Position numbers and translations under genes: made by a program. DNA of 41,609 nt, taken from NCBI GenBank assembly GCA_024227235.1, contig JAAEKY010000909.1:1-41609 (forward strand), given 5' to 3'. The DNA is from Desulfobacteraceae bacterium (GTDB taxonomy: Bacteria > Desulfobacterota > Desulfobacteria > Desulfobacterales > Desulfobacteraceae). The notes beneath the pieces are model-generated. The model was given only the letters and a program-made list of their open reading frames with translations, was not told the origin of the DNA and did not search any database. Shown here piece by piece: positions 35,066 to 41,609 of this stretch (position 1 is the first letter of the stretch; every line of letters starts with the position of its first letter).

Positions 35066-35590
35066 ATGGTTAATGCTTCTGAAAAAAAGATACTTGTAGT
35101 GGATGATGAACCAGATGTAAGAAATTTTCTAACCACTTGTATTCAGGATGCTGGGTTCATAGTAGATTCAGCCATTGACGGGCAGGATGCGCTTGAAAAG
35201 ATCGAAAAAGAAGTACCGGATTTGATGACGCTTGATATGGTCATGCCAAGAAAATCCGGGATTGAACTCATCCGGACGTTAAGGAAAAATGATAAATGGT
35301 CAAAATTACCAGTTATCGTTATTACCGCCCATGCTCGAAATGAATTTGCAAGTGAAGACATCAAAGGTTTTAATGCTTTTACGTCCGGGTTAAAGCCAAG
35401 ACGGACAATTGAAAAACCTGTCACACCCGAAGTTCTTGTAAATACGATCTGTGATATTCTAGACGTTGAGCCTGAAGTAAAAACTACAGTGACTGACGGC
35501 GGGTCAGATGAGGAAAAACTATTAAAGATGATCAAAGAAAGTGATTCAGATACACTTAAACAGATCAAAGATTTTGTAGGGAAGCTTTAA
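35066..35590 (+). CDS. Response regulator receiver protein with C-terminal helical extension
   Basis: This 174-residue protein has a receiver domain at about 7-125: acidic pair in LVVDDEPD (Asp13-14), phosphoacceptor Asp57 in LMTLDMVMPRKSG, and lysine in IEKPVTP. A short helical tail follows (DEEKLLKMIKESDSDTLKQIKDFVGKL). An unusual insertion (FASEDIKGFNAFTSGLKPRRT) lies before the lysine, as in some receivers of deltaproteobacterial metabolic operons. No DNA-binding domain is seen. It is the last gene of the Rrf2-SQR-DUF1641 operon, 32 bases after DUF1641. The divergent kinase at 30631 lacks a receiver and may be its partner. A strong terminator follows. Confidence 0.88.
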   Translation: MVNASEKKILVVDDEPDVRNFLTTCIQDAGFIVDSAIDGQDALEKIEKEVPDLMTLDMVMPRKSGIELIRTLRKNDKWSKLPVIVITAHARNEFASEDIKGFNAFTSGLKPRRTIEKPVTPEVLVNTICDILDVEPEVKTTVTDGGSDEEKLLKMIKESDSDTLKQIKDFVGKL

Positions 35591-35605
35591 TAATCCTCAA
35601 TAACA

Positions 35606-35651
35606 AACAAAGCCTGCGGCAAATTATTGCTGCAGGCTTTGTTCTCTTTTT
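35606..35651 (+). terminator. Rho-independent terminator of the SQR operon
   Basis: AACAAAGCCTGC (35606-35617) pairs perfectly with GCAGGCTTTGTT (35632-35643), a 12-base stem whose loop can pair further (GGCA with TGCT). It is followed by CTCTTTTT. The hairpin starts 16 bases after the receiver stop. It can also work in part for the opposite strand. Confidence 0.85.
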
Positions 35652-35794
35652 AACCCCACAGGTGTTCCAGTAGGGTAAAAAACATGACAATAAATTAATG
35701 TCTTCAAGAACCCACTAAAAGTTGCTTCCTGAAAATCCAGAACAAAAGTGGCTTTTGCTGTGTAAACACTATTTATTTATGCATTGGGGTTAAT

Positions 35795-36241
35795 TCATTG
35801 AGTTAAAGGGGGGCATTCAGGAAGTCCGGGTGTTTTTTTATCATCTCTAATTAGGTCAGCTATACTTATGCCATCTAATTTTTCGTATAAAGCACTTGTG
35901 GCATCATACCATGCATTACGGACTAAGCATTCAGATGCCATATCACATTTCTCAGGAGAACTGACACATTCTACAAGATCAGTTTGGCCTTCAAACAGCC
36001 GTACAATTTGACCAAGGGTTATACTACTAGGGCTTTGGGCCAGCAGATGTCCACCTTTTGGTCCTCTCACGCTTTTTACAATTCCTGCAAGTTTTAAGCT
36101 TCTAAGAAGTTGCTCTAAATATTTAACTGGTATTTTTTGACTGAATGCAATTTTACTAACCTGAATAGCACCCTGATCTATTTTTAAAGCAAGTTCGATC
36201 AGTATTCTTGTTCCATACCTGGTTTTTGTAGAAAGTTTCAT
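35795..36241 (-). CDS. Rrf2-family regulator with Fe-S-type cysteine motif
   Basis: This 148-residue Rrf2 regulator resembles IscR/CymR-like proteins: MKLSTKTRYGTRILIELAL, then IPVKYLEQLLRSLKLAGIVKSVRGPKGGHLLAQ as the DNA-binding wing. It keeps the three cysteines of cluster-binding members in the loop VECVSSPEKCDMASECLVRNAW, spaced C-x6-C-x5-C, so a 4Fe-4S or 2Fe-2S cluster is plausible. AGGTGTAAATG is at the start. It stands alone between the SQR operon terminator and the cyclic-nucleotide-binding gene, on the minus strand. It could control the SQR operon or distant targets. A paralogue at 32614 lacks all cysteines. Confidence 0.92.
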   Translation of the reverse strand: MKLSTKTRYGTRILIELALKIDQGAIQVSKIAFSQKIPVKYLEQLLRSLKLAGIVKSVRGPKGGHLLAQSPSSITLGQIVRLFEGQTDLVECVSSPEKCDMASECLVRNAWYDATSALYEKLDGISIADLIRDDKKTPGLPECPPLTQ

Positions 36242-36309
36242 TTACACCTATCTAAAACATTGTGAACACTTCTATTTGTCGAAGAATTACATTTTTCCTC
36301 AATATAGTC

Positions 36310-36401
36310 AACGATTTTACCTCATCTGCGGTGTTGCAGGCCGCTTGCGGTAGAGGACTACAGCTTCACGACCTGTGCCTTGCAGCTAAAGCAAAATCGT
36401 T
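36310..36401. repeat. GC-rich structured non-coding element bounded by inverted AACGATTTT
   Basis: AACGATTTT (36310-36318) and AAAATCGTT (36393-36401) are inverted at the ends of a GC-rich segment that contains CCGCTTGCGG (36341-36350, a small hairpin) and two TTGCAG motifs (36334 and 36380). The base composition differs from the flanking AT-rich DNA. No reading frame is convincing. It looks like a dispersed non-coding repeat or small structured RNA, placed before the dispersed palindrome at 36422. Confidence 0.45.
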
Positions 36402-36421
36402 TCGGGTCTGACCTTTAGGTT

Positions 36422-36439
36422 ATGAAATATCCGGGTTAA
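36422..36439 (-). repeat. Dispersed palindromic repeat, copy 4
   Basis: ATGAAATATCCGGGTTAA shares the TGAAATATCCGGG core with the copies at 13252, 19917 and 30617. It lies 30 bases downstream of the stop of the cyclic-nucleotide-binding gene (minus strand). No inverted partner is evident nearby. Confidence 0.55.
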
Positions 36440-36468
36440 GCGGCCAAATTTGTTAACCCGCTTTATTT

Positions 36469-36879
36469 TTATTCAAAAACTTTTGAAATTCTCTTTGAAA
36501 AAATACTGCCCAGGCGTCTGTAGAATTCAACCGCAGCTTTGGCATCATTGTTAAAAATTTCTTCAACTTTATTTTTAGGGATCCTTAAAACCGAAGTTTT
36601 GGCTCTACAAATGCTGGTGGAAGTGTAAATACCATTTTCAACAATGGATGACCACCCAAAAACCTCTCCTGGTTGATCAAGCGTACACAGGGTCATATTT
36701 TTTTCTTTGATAAAAAGATCAATAGATCCTTTTTCAAGAAAATAGAGAAAATCAGCAGGCGTTCCTTTTTTAAAAATGGTATCTCCTTGTTCAAATGTTT
36801 TTTCTGAACAGCCTTGTTTAATGTCATTAATCACATTAGAATCAAATCCTTCGAAAAATTTGATCTCTTGGATATCCAT
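36469..36879 (-). CDS. Cyclic nucleotide-binding domain protein without DNA-binding domain
   Basis: This 136-residue protein consists of a single CRP/cNMP-binding beta-roll: FEQGDTIFKKGTPADFLYFLEKGSIDLFIKEKN followed by PGEVFGWSSIVENGIYTSTSICRAKTSVLRIPKNKVEEIF. The phosphate-binding cassette residues of cAMP-binding proteins (typically F-G-E-(L/A)-A...R-x-A) are modified here to VFGWSSIVENGIYTSTSICRA, so ligand binding is uncertain. No helix-turn-helix is present after the C-helix, so it is not a CRP-type transcription factor. AAAGGAG precedes the ATG. It could be an effector-sensing partner for another protein. Context gives no clear role; the Rrf2 gene downstream is separated by about 230 bases. 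Confidence 0.88.
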   Translation of the reverse strand: MDIQEIKFFEGFDSNVINDIKQGCSEKTFEQGDTIFKKGTPADFLYFLEKGSIDLFIKEKNMTLCTLDQPGEVFGWSSIVENGIYTSTSICRAKTSVLRIPKNKVEEIFNNDAKAAVEFYRRLGSIFSKRISKVFE

Positions 36880-37097
36880 TTTGTTTCTCCTTTTTTAAAA
36901 AATTAGCATCCATGAAAATGAGATTTGATACCGGAAAAACAATAGTGAGTAAGAGCGGCCCGTTAATATGGAAAGAATTTTCAGATCTGTATGTATCGAG
37001 ATGAGGCATCCAAATCTAATTTAACTATATACAATTAATATACAGTACTTTAGTAGGGATTAAAAGCGATTTGTTGACGTGCTAGAAATTCTGTCTG

Positions 37098-38684
37098 CTA
37101 CCAGTCAATGGGAAAATAATCTTTTAAAAATTTCCCGCACCAGTGTTTTCCGGTAAGAATGCCATGAAAAAACGGGTCACAAACCCTTGCTGCTCCGTCA
37201 ACAATGTCCAGAGGCGGCTGAAAATCATGGCGATCCTGTTTAAGCTTTGCCAGAATGGCAGGGTCTTCATCAGTAACCCAGCCTGTATCAACGGAATTCA
37301 TAAAGATTCCGTATTTGACCAAATCGCTGGCCGCAGTATGGGTAAGCATATTTAATGAGGCTTTGGCCATATTGGTATGCGGATGGCGACTGCCTTTTTT
37401 GAACCGCAGGAATTTACCTTCCATTGCCGAGACATTTACAATATGTTTTTTCCCTGTAAAATCATGCTTCATTAATTCGGCCAGGCGATTACACAAAACA
37501 AAAGGGGCAACAGAATTTACCAGCTGAATTTCTAACATTTCAGATGTCTGGATTTCCCCAAGCCGAAGCCGCCAGGAATTGGTTTTTCGCAGGTCTACCT
37601 GTTGGAGGTCAGCATCCAGTTTTTCAGCAGGAAAGACCGTGGGAACATCCAGAGAATGATCATAAGAATAAGGGATTTGGGACAGCTGGGCAGATAGCCG
37701 CAACCCCACGCCAGGCGCTGTACCATTCCAGGAGACGGGTAAGGCTTTTTCCTTACCGATATTTTGTTCTTGTCCATATTCCAGTTGTGTAAGACAGGTC
37801 TTGTATTGTCCTAGAATGGTCTGGGCATCTATTGGTAATTTGTCGAGAGATTTTAACTCATTTTGCATAAGGTGGGCATAAAATCCAGGGGGGCGTCGAA
37901 CCGTTTGGGCAGCATTATTGATTAAAATATCCAGACGCTGGTAAGTGTCTTTGATATAATCAGTAAACAACTCAACACTGGGAGTATGTCGAAGATCCAG
38001 ACCATAAATTTGAAGCCTGTGGCCCCAGTTCGGAAAATCAGGTTCCTTGGAAAATCGCAAAGCTGAGTCTTTGGGAAAACGAGTGGTGGCAATCACTTTT
38101 GCCCCTGCTTTAAGCATCATCAAGGTGGCCTGATATCCGATTTTGAGTCGCGAACCTGTAATTAATGCCACCTGCCCTTTTAAAGATGTCGTCTGGTGAC
38201 GTTTTTCATAATTGAATGATGCACATTCCGGGCACATGGTGTCATAAAAATGATGCAGTTGTGTAAATTCAGCTTTGCATACATAACAATTTCGAGGAGT
38301 TTCAAGTTTTTGCGTAGTATTTTCTTTGTTGCTTTTTCTGTGGTCGAATGAAATTTGTCGAGGAGCGGTAAACACTTCATTGTCTCTGGCTTTTCTAATG
38401 CCAGTCGCTGCTCTTAATCGCCGTTCTTTTTTAATAACTGCCAAGCGTTTTTGCCTTTTTTTATCTTTATTTCGCTTTTTAATTTCTGAACGATCAGGCC
38501 GGGATATTTTTCCGGCAGCAGTGATCAAAGCAATTCTTTCTGAGTCTGATAAAAGGGCCAGAAGGTCAGACTGAGCCGCTAATTTTTCTATAATAGGGAT
38601 GCATTCACGTATGGCCTCAAGGTTTTTTTTCTCTTCCTTATTTGTTTGATCTATTTTGTCGGCATCCTCATCAATTGCAGTCAT
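37098..38684 (-). CDS. Zinc-ribbon-containing short-chain dehydrogenase/reductase with atypical active site
   Basis: This 528-residue protein has three parts. A charged, basic N-terminal region (residues 1-130, rich in K/R at 60-90) is followed by a zinc ribbon with C-x2-C pairs at 133/136 and 151/154 (NCYVCKAEF and MCPECASFN). A Rossmann-fold SDR domain runs from 170, with TGSRLKIG (176-183), [10 protein letters not shown], and NVSAMEGKF. In the active site, where SDRs have Y-x3-K, this protein reads THR-N-M-A-K (T437, K441), so the usual catalytic tyrosine is absent. The SDR also holds a large insertion (about 275-380). The ribbon plus basic tail suggests nucleic acid or protein contact. 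No neighbouring gene shows its role. ATG 38684 is the likely start. Confidence 0.8.
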   Translation of the reverse strand: MTAIDEDADKIDQTNKEEKKNLEAIRECIPIIEKLAAQSDLLALLSDSERIALITAAGKISRPDRSEIKKRNKDKKRQKRLAVIKKERRLRAATGIRKARDNEVFTAPRQISFDHRKSNKENTTQKLETPRNCYVCKAEFTQLHHFYDTMCPECASFNYEKRHQTTSLKGQVALITGSRLKIGYQATLMMLKAGAKVIATTRFPKDSALRFSKEPDFPNWGHRLQIYGLDLRHTPSVELFTDYIKDTYQRLDILINNAAQTVRRPPGFYAHLMQNELKSLDKLPIDAQTILGQYKTCLTQLEYGQEQNIGKEKALPVSWNGTAPGVGLRLSAQLSQIPYSYDHSLDVPTVFPAEKLDADLQQVDLRKTNSWRLRLGEIQTSEMLEIQLVNSVAPFVLCNRLAELMKHDFTGKKHIVNVSAMEGKFLRFKKGSRHPHTNMAKASLNMLTHTAASDLVKYGIFMNSVDTGWVTDEDPAILAKLKQDRHDFQPPLDIVDGAARVCDPFFHGILTGKHWCGKFLKDYFPIDW

Positions 38685-38872
38685 TTTAGTTTTTTATCCT
38701 AATTCCAGTTAAAAGAATGAAATTATTATAGATTTTTAATGAATTTGTCAATCAATCTTGTAGAAGAACTATAGTCGTTGTCAAAAATACATTCCGATTG
38801 GTTTTGAATAAACAGGCGTGCAAAACATAGTCCTTTTCCATTTCACTAATCAACATTATATTTCGCAGCTGA

Positions 38873-39421
38873 TCACAACTTAAATTCTTCAACCCAGATT
38901 GAAAATCGTTTCGCATGGTTTTTATTAATTTTTCCTAAATCTTTAATAATTTGCTTTGTTGTAATTTTTTTTCCTGCTTTTTTGGGACTTTTTGAATGAT
39001 ATTTATCTGCAACACAGATGATTTTTTCTTCAAGGGTTTTGGGTACCATATCCCTGTGAGGTAAAGGAAGATTGTTTGATATAATGTTGTTTTTTGTAAT
39101 CCCCGCACCCGTATGGCGCTCACAGACAAGTCCGTATTCGCGAGGTAGCCCTTGTTTATCAAGGAGCTTTCGCCCTAAGTATCCATGACAGATGTAAGGA
39201 AAGTCTCCTCCACAGCCTAGTGATTTGGCCTCAGTGAGATATATACCGATATCGTGCAGCATAGAAGCTTTTTTGATAAATTCAAGATCTGGATTCAGAT
39301 GCTTAAGGTTACTGGCAATTTCAATGCTTTTTTTAGTGACAATTTGACTGTGTTCAACAAGAATTTGATACAGTTTAGTATCTGGAGGATAAAATTTTTC
39401 GATGATGGCGAAAGGATCCAT
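38873..39421 (-). CDS. HD-domain (HDIG) phosphohydrolase-like protein
   Basis: This 182-residue protein has an HD domain. The metal-binding histidine and aspartate appear in HSQIVTKKSIEIA, MLHDIGIYL (HD pair), CHGYLGRKLL and ERHTGAG, and KIICVADKYHSK provides the later aspartate. HD proteins of this size act on nucleotides or small phosphates. The substrate is unknown. It is the third gene in the lnt-prfB order, starting three bases after the prfB stop, so it is expressed with them. The shape suggests a general metabolic role rather than signalling, since no GYP motif of c-di-GMP enzymes is present. Confidence 0.85.
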   Translation of the reverse strand: MDPFAIIEKFYPPDTKLYQILVEHSQIVTKKSIEIASNLKHLNPDLEFIKKASMLHDIGIYLTEAKSLGCGGDFPYICHGYLGRKLLDKQGLPREYGLVCERHTGAGITKNNIISNNLPLPHRDMVPKTLEEKIICVADKYHSKSPKKAGKKITTKQIIKDLGKINKNHAKRFSIWVEEFKL

Positions 39422-39424
39422 TTT

Positions 39425-40514
39425 CTATGAAAGAAGAACGCCTTCAATAAATGGGTCCAGGTCTCCATTTAAAACTCTGTCAACATCACCGACCTCAAAA
39501 TTGGTTCGATGGTCCTTAACAAGTCTATAAGGATGAAGAACATAAGACCTGATCTGACTTCCCCAGGCAATATCATCTTTGCCATCATGGAGTGTTTGCA
39601 TTTTTTTATCCTGCTTTTCTTTTTCAAGCTGGTAAAGTCTTGACTTTAAGACTTTAAATGCAATTTCTTTGTTTCGATGTTGGGAGGGCTCTTGCTGGCA
39701 TTGAACAACCACACCTGTTGGAATATGGGTGATTCTGACTGCACTGCTGGTCTTGTTTACATGCTGCCCACCAGCACCACTGGCACGGTATACATCAATT
39801 CTAAGATCTGACTCATCAATATCAATATTAATTTCGTCTTTGATCTCAGGATATACAAATACAGATGCAAAAGACGTGTGCCGTTTTCCGCTTGCATTAT
39901 ATGGAGAAATCCGAACAAGTCGATGGACCCCTGATTCAACCTTCATAAATCCATAACAGTTTACGCCTGAAACAATAAGGGTTGCTCCCTTAATTCCTGC
40001 CTCATCTCCGGGTTGATAGTCAATGATCTGATATTTATATCCTTTTTTATCTATCCATCGAGTGTACATTCGAAACAGCATTTCAGCCCAGTCCTGCGAG
40101 TCTGTTCCACCCGCACCAGCATTGATGGAAACAAGCGCATCTCTTGCATCATCCTCGCCATCAAGGGTAATCTGCACGGAGAATTTTTTTATTTTTTTTT
40201 CAAGTAAGGGTAAAAGAGATGACACCTCTTTTTCACTGTCTTTATCCGATTCTTCAAAGGCAAGTTCTAAAAGAACATCTGCATCTTCAATATCTTTATA
40301 AATAGTTTCCCAGGTATCTAAAAGATTTGAAAGATAGGTTCTTTCTTTTAAAAGATCGGTTGCTTTATCTGGATCATTCCAGAAATCTTGTTTTGAAATA
40401 ATATGTTCAAGTTCACGGAGGCGATTTTGTTTTACCGGGAGGTCAAAGATACTCCTTGAGCTTGTTGGTTTTGGCGTAAATAGATTGAATCGTTTGTTTT
40501 AATTCTACACTCAT
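39425..40514 (-). CDS. prfB: Peptide chain release factor 2, with programmed +1 frameshift
   Basis: RF2 ends translation at UGA and UAA. The gene starts at ATG 40512-40514 (GGAGACATCAAA upstream) and the first 23 codons end in CTT-TGA. The TGA at 40443-40445 is in the standard RF2 recoding site: an internal AAGGAG-like sequence, then TAT-CTT-TGA-C. A +1 shift at CTT skips the first T of TGA and continues with GAC. The result is 23 + 339 = 362 residues, matching the normal size. The shifted frame encodes DLPVKQNRLRELEHIISKQDFWND, typical RF2 N-terminus. The GGQ motif is in GAGGQHVNKT (residues 248-250). The codon-recognition tripeptide is SPY (203-205) where most RF2 have SPF. Frameshifting provides autoregulation by RF2 level. 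The gene lies between lnt and the HD gene. Confidence 0.96.
40443..40460 (-). promoter_or_regulatory. RF2 programmed +1 frameshift site
   Basis: Read on the minus strand, the site is an internal Shine-Dalgarno-like AAGGAG followed by TATCTTTGAC. When RF2 is low, ribosomes pause at UGA (40443-40445) and slip +1 at CTT. The frame upstream ends at this UGA after 23 codons; the frame downstream is open to the real stop. The layout matches the E. coli site in spacing. Confidence 0.92.
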
Positions 40515-40534
40515 TTTGATGTCTCCTCAGTGTT

Positions 40535-41609
40535 TTACCAAAAAGTTTTTCTGACACCTTTTAACATAAAAATAAAACAGATTGCAACTAATGAGCTTAT
40601 GGCAAAAATATCTCCATACTTTGTATAGAAACTGATCTGTTTCAGGGCCGGCAGTTGTTGTGTGATAACTTGATCTGTAAATAAAGGTGTTGCCTCAAGG
40701 ATTTTCCCCTTAGGATCAATAAAGCCGGAAATTCCTGTGTTCGCAGCTCTTGCAATAGATCTGCGACTTTCAATAGCTCTGAATACAGCAATGGAAAAAT
40801 GCTGTTGAGCAGCCGATGTGACCCCAAACCATGCATCATTGGTGATGGTCGTAAGAATATCGGCGCCGTTTTTAACAAATTTTGATGCAATGGATGGAAA
40901 TAGAATTTCAAAACAGATCAAGACCCCTGTTTTATGTCCGTTTCTCAGGTTATGATCCTTAAACTCAAGGGGTTTAAACGATTTGTCACCGGTGGAAAAA
41001 TTTCCTGCCTGGGCAGTGAGTTTTCCTAAAAATGTTAAATAATCACCAAAGGGAACGTATTCTCCAAAGGGAACCAAATGATGTTTGTCATAGGTGCCTG
41101 TAACAATGGAAAATCGGTTTAACATATACGCTCTGTTGTAAAATTTGACATCCTTCTCATCTGAGGTAAATGTGGGACTGCCAATTAAAAAATTTGTTTT
41201 TGATGATCGAATACAGGCATCCACTTGGTTTGATAAGGGTTTGTCAAAGCCATAATAAAATGGCAGCGCAGTTTCAGGCCATATTACAAGATCTGGTTTT
41301 TCTTTAAATGCAAGATTAGACAGGTGGATATATTTTTCTACGGTTTTAGTCTTAAAAGCGTTGCTCCATTTTAAATCCTGCTTAATATTACCCTGAACAA
41401 CTGTCAAAGTAACTTTTTGACTCATTTCTATTTTGGAAAGGATTTGGTTAATTTTTTGATTCCCATAAAATAGGGCTCCGGCAACAAGGAAAGTGGTGTA
41501 TAGAACTGGAATAAATAGCTTATAATCCTGATTACGTTTATGATTCAACAAAATAATTGAAAGAATATAATTTATCAGAACAATAAGAAAAGTAACACCA
41601 TAAACCCCT
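40535..41609 (-). CDS. lnt: Apolipoprotein N-acyltransferase (5' end outside window)
   Basis: Lnt adds the third acyl chain to membrane lipoproteins. The frame is open from the window edge to the stop at 40535-40537, about 358 residues, so the N-terminal membrane part is missing. The visible start is inside a helix (YGVTFLIVLINYILSIILL). The catalytic nitrilase-like domain follows: Glu in VIWPETALPFYYG, Lys in TYDKHHLVPFGEYVPFG, and Cys in GVLICFEILFP, all present. AWFGVTSAAQQHFSIAVFRAIESRRSIARAANTGISG is the typical conserved block. A C-terminal helix (FAISSLVAICFIFML) closes the protein. The stop is 20 bases upstream of the prfB start, so the two are transcribed together. Confidence 0.93.
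   Translation of the reverse strand, partial: GVYGVTFLIVLINYILSIILLNHKRNQDYKLFIPVLYTTFLVAGALFYGNQKINQILSKIEMSQKVTLTVVQGNIKQDLKWSNAFKTKTVEKYIHLSNLAFKEKPDLVIWPETALPFYYGFDKPLSNQVDACIRSSKTNFLIGSPTFTSDEKDVKFYNRAYMLNRFSIVTGTYDKHHLVPFGEYVPFGDYLTFLGKLTAQAGNFSTGDKSFKPLEFKDHNLRNGHKTGVLICFEILFPSIASKFVKNGADILTTITNDAWFGVTSAAQQHFSIAVFRAIESRRSIARAANTGISGFIDPKGKILEATPLFTDQVITQQLPALKQISFYTKYGDIFAISSLVAICFIFMLKGVRKTFW

Noticed and set aside
37143-37792. Plus-strand frames opposite the SDR gene
   Set aside because: Antisense shadows of the SDR; no ribosome sites and no domain.
40443-40445. In-frame UGA in prfB as a selenocysteine codon
   Set aside because: The context is the RF2 frameshift site, the downstream homology is in the +1 frame, and no SECIS hairpin follows.
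1-41609. CRISPR array, tRNA or rRNA genes
   Set aside because: No regularly spaced repeats, no cloverleaf-type sequences and no rRNA motifs were seen on either strand.

Overview
This window is AT-rich bacterial DNA, most likely from a sulfate-reducing or related anaerobic member of the Desulfobacterota (Desulfobacterales-like). That is an inference from gene content: large multi-PAS hybrid histidine kinases, a selenocysteine-containing SelD, a sulfide:quinone oxidoreductase followed by DUF1641, DUF362 and polyferredoxin redox genes, and a dipeptide/nickel-type ABC importer. No rRNA, tRNA, CRISPR array or intact transposase gene was seen. The window cuts a gene at each edge: an ABC permease at the left and lnt at the right.

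Layout. 1-2490 (minus): MacB/LolD-type ABC ATPase and its large permease. 2669-4688: two paralogous secreted Cache-domain proteins flanking a secreted PEBP-like protein. 4785-15525 (plus): a long co-directional run with a Tat-exported DUF362 protein, a NapH-NapG-like polyferredoxin fusion, a small secreted NTF2-like protein, a complete DppBCDF-type ABC importer with its binding protein, and two unrelated SAM-dependent methyltransferases. 15713-19833 (plus): a Sel1/sulfatase-modifying-fold protein, an MscS channel, selD with an in-frame UGA, and a TSUP permease. 19930-26547 (minus): an M23 peptidase and two hybrid kinases. 26995: murI. 27829-29905 (minus): a USP, PAS kinase and receiver operon. 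30102-30538: two tiny helical proteins. 30631-32430 (minus): a kinase with Cys-rich PAS domains, divergent from an Rrf2, SQR, DUF1641, receiver operon (32614-35590) that ends in a strong terminator. 35795-36879 (minus): a second Rrf2 regulator and a cyclic-nucleotide-binding protein. 37098-38684 (minus): an unusual zinc-ribbon SDR. 38873-41609 (minus): an HD-domain protein, prfB and lnt.

Two genes are read by UGA recoding. In selD, UGA at 18052-18054 lies 14 bases before a SECIS-like hairpin. In prfB, a UGA at 40443-40445 sits in the classical RF2 +1 frameshift site. Read without recoding, selD loses its N-terminus including the active-site residue, and prfB loses about 96 residues.

The most distinctive theme is redox and sulfur sensing around 24-36 kb. 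Four PAS domains in three kinases carry the same C-x10-C-x2-C motif. Two of these kinases are near separate receiver proteins, and one is divergent from the SQR operon, which starts with a cysteine-free Rrf2 regulator and ends with a receiver. A short dispersed palindromic repeat (core TGAAATATCCGGG) occurs four times, twice supplying the TAG stop codon of a neighbouring gene.
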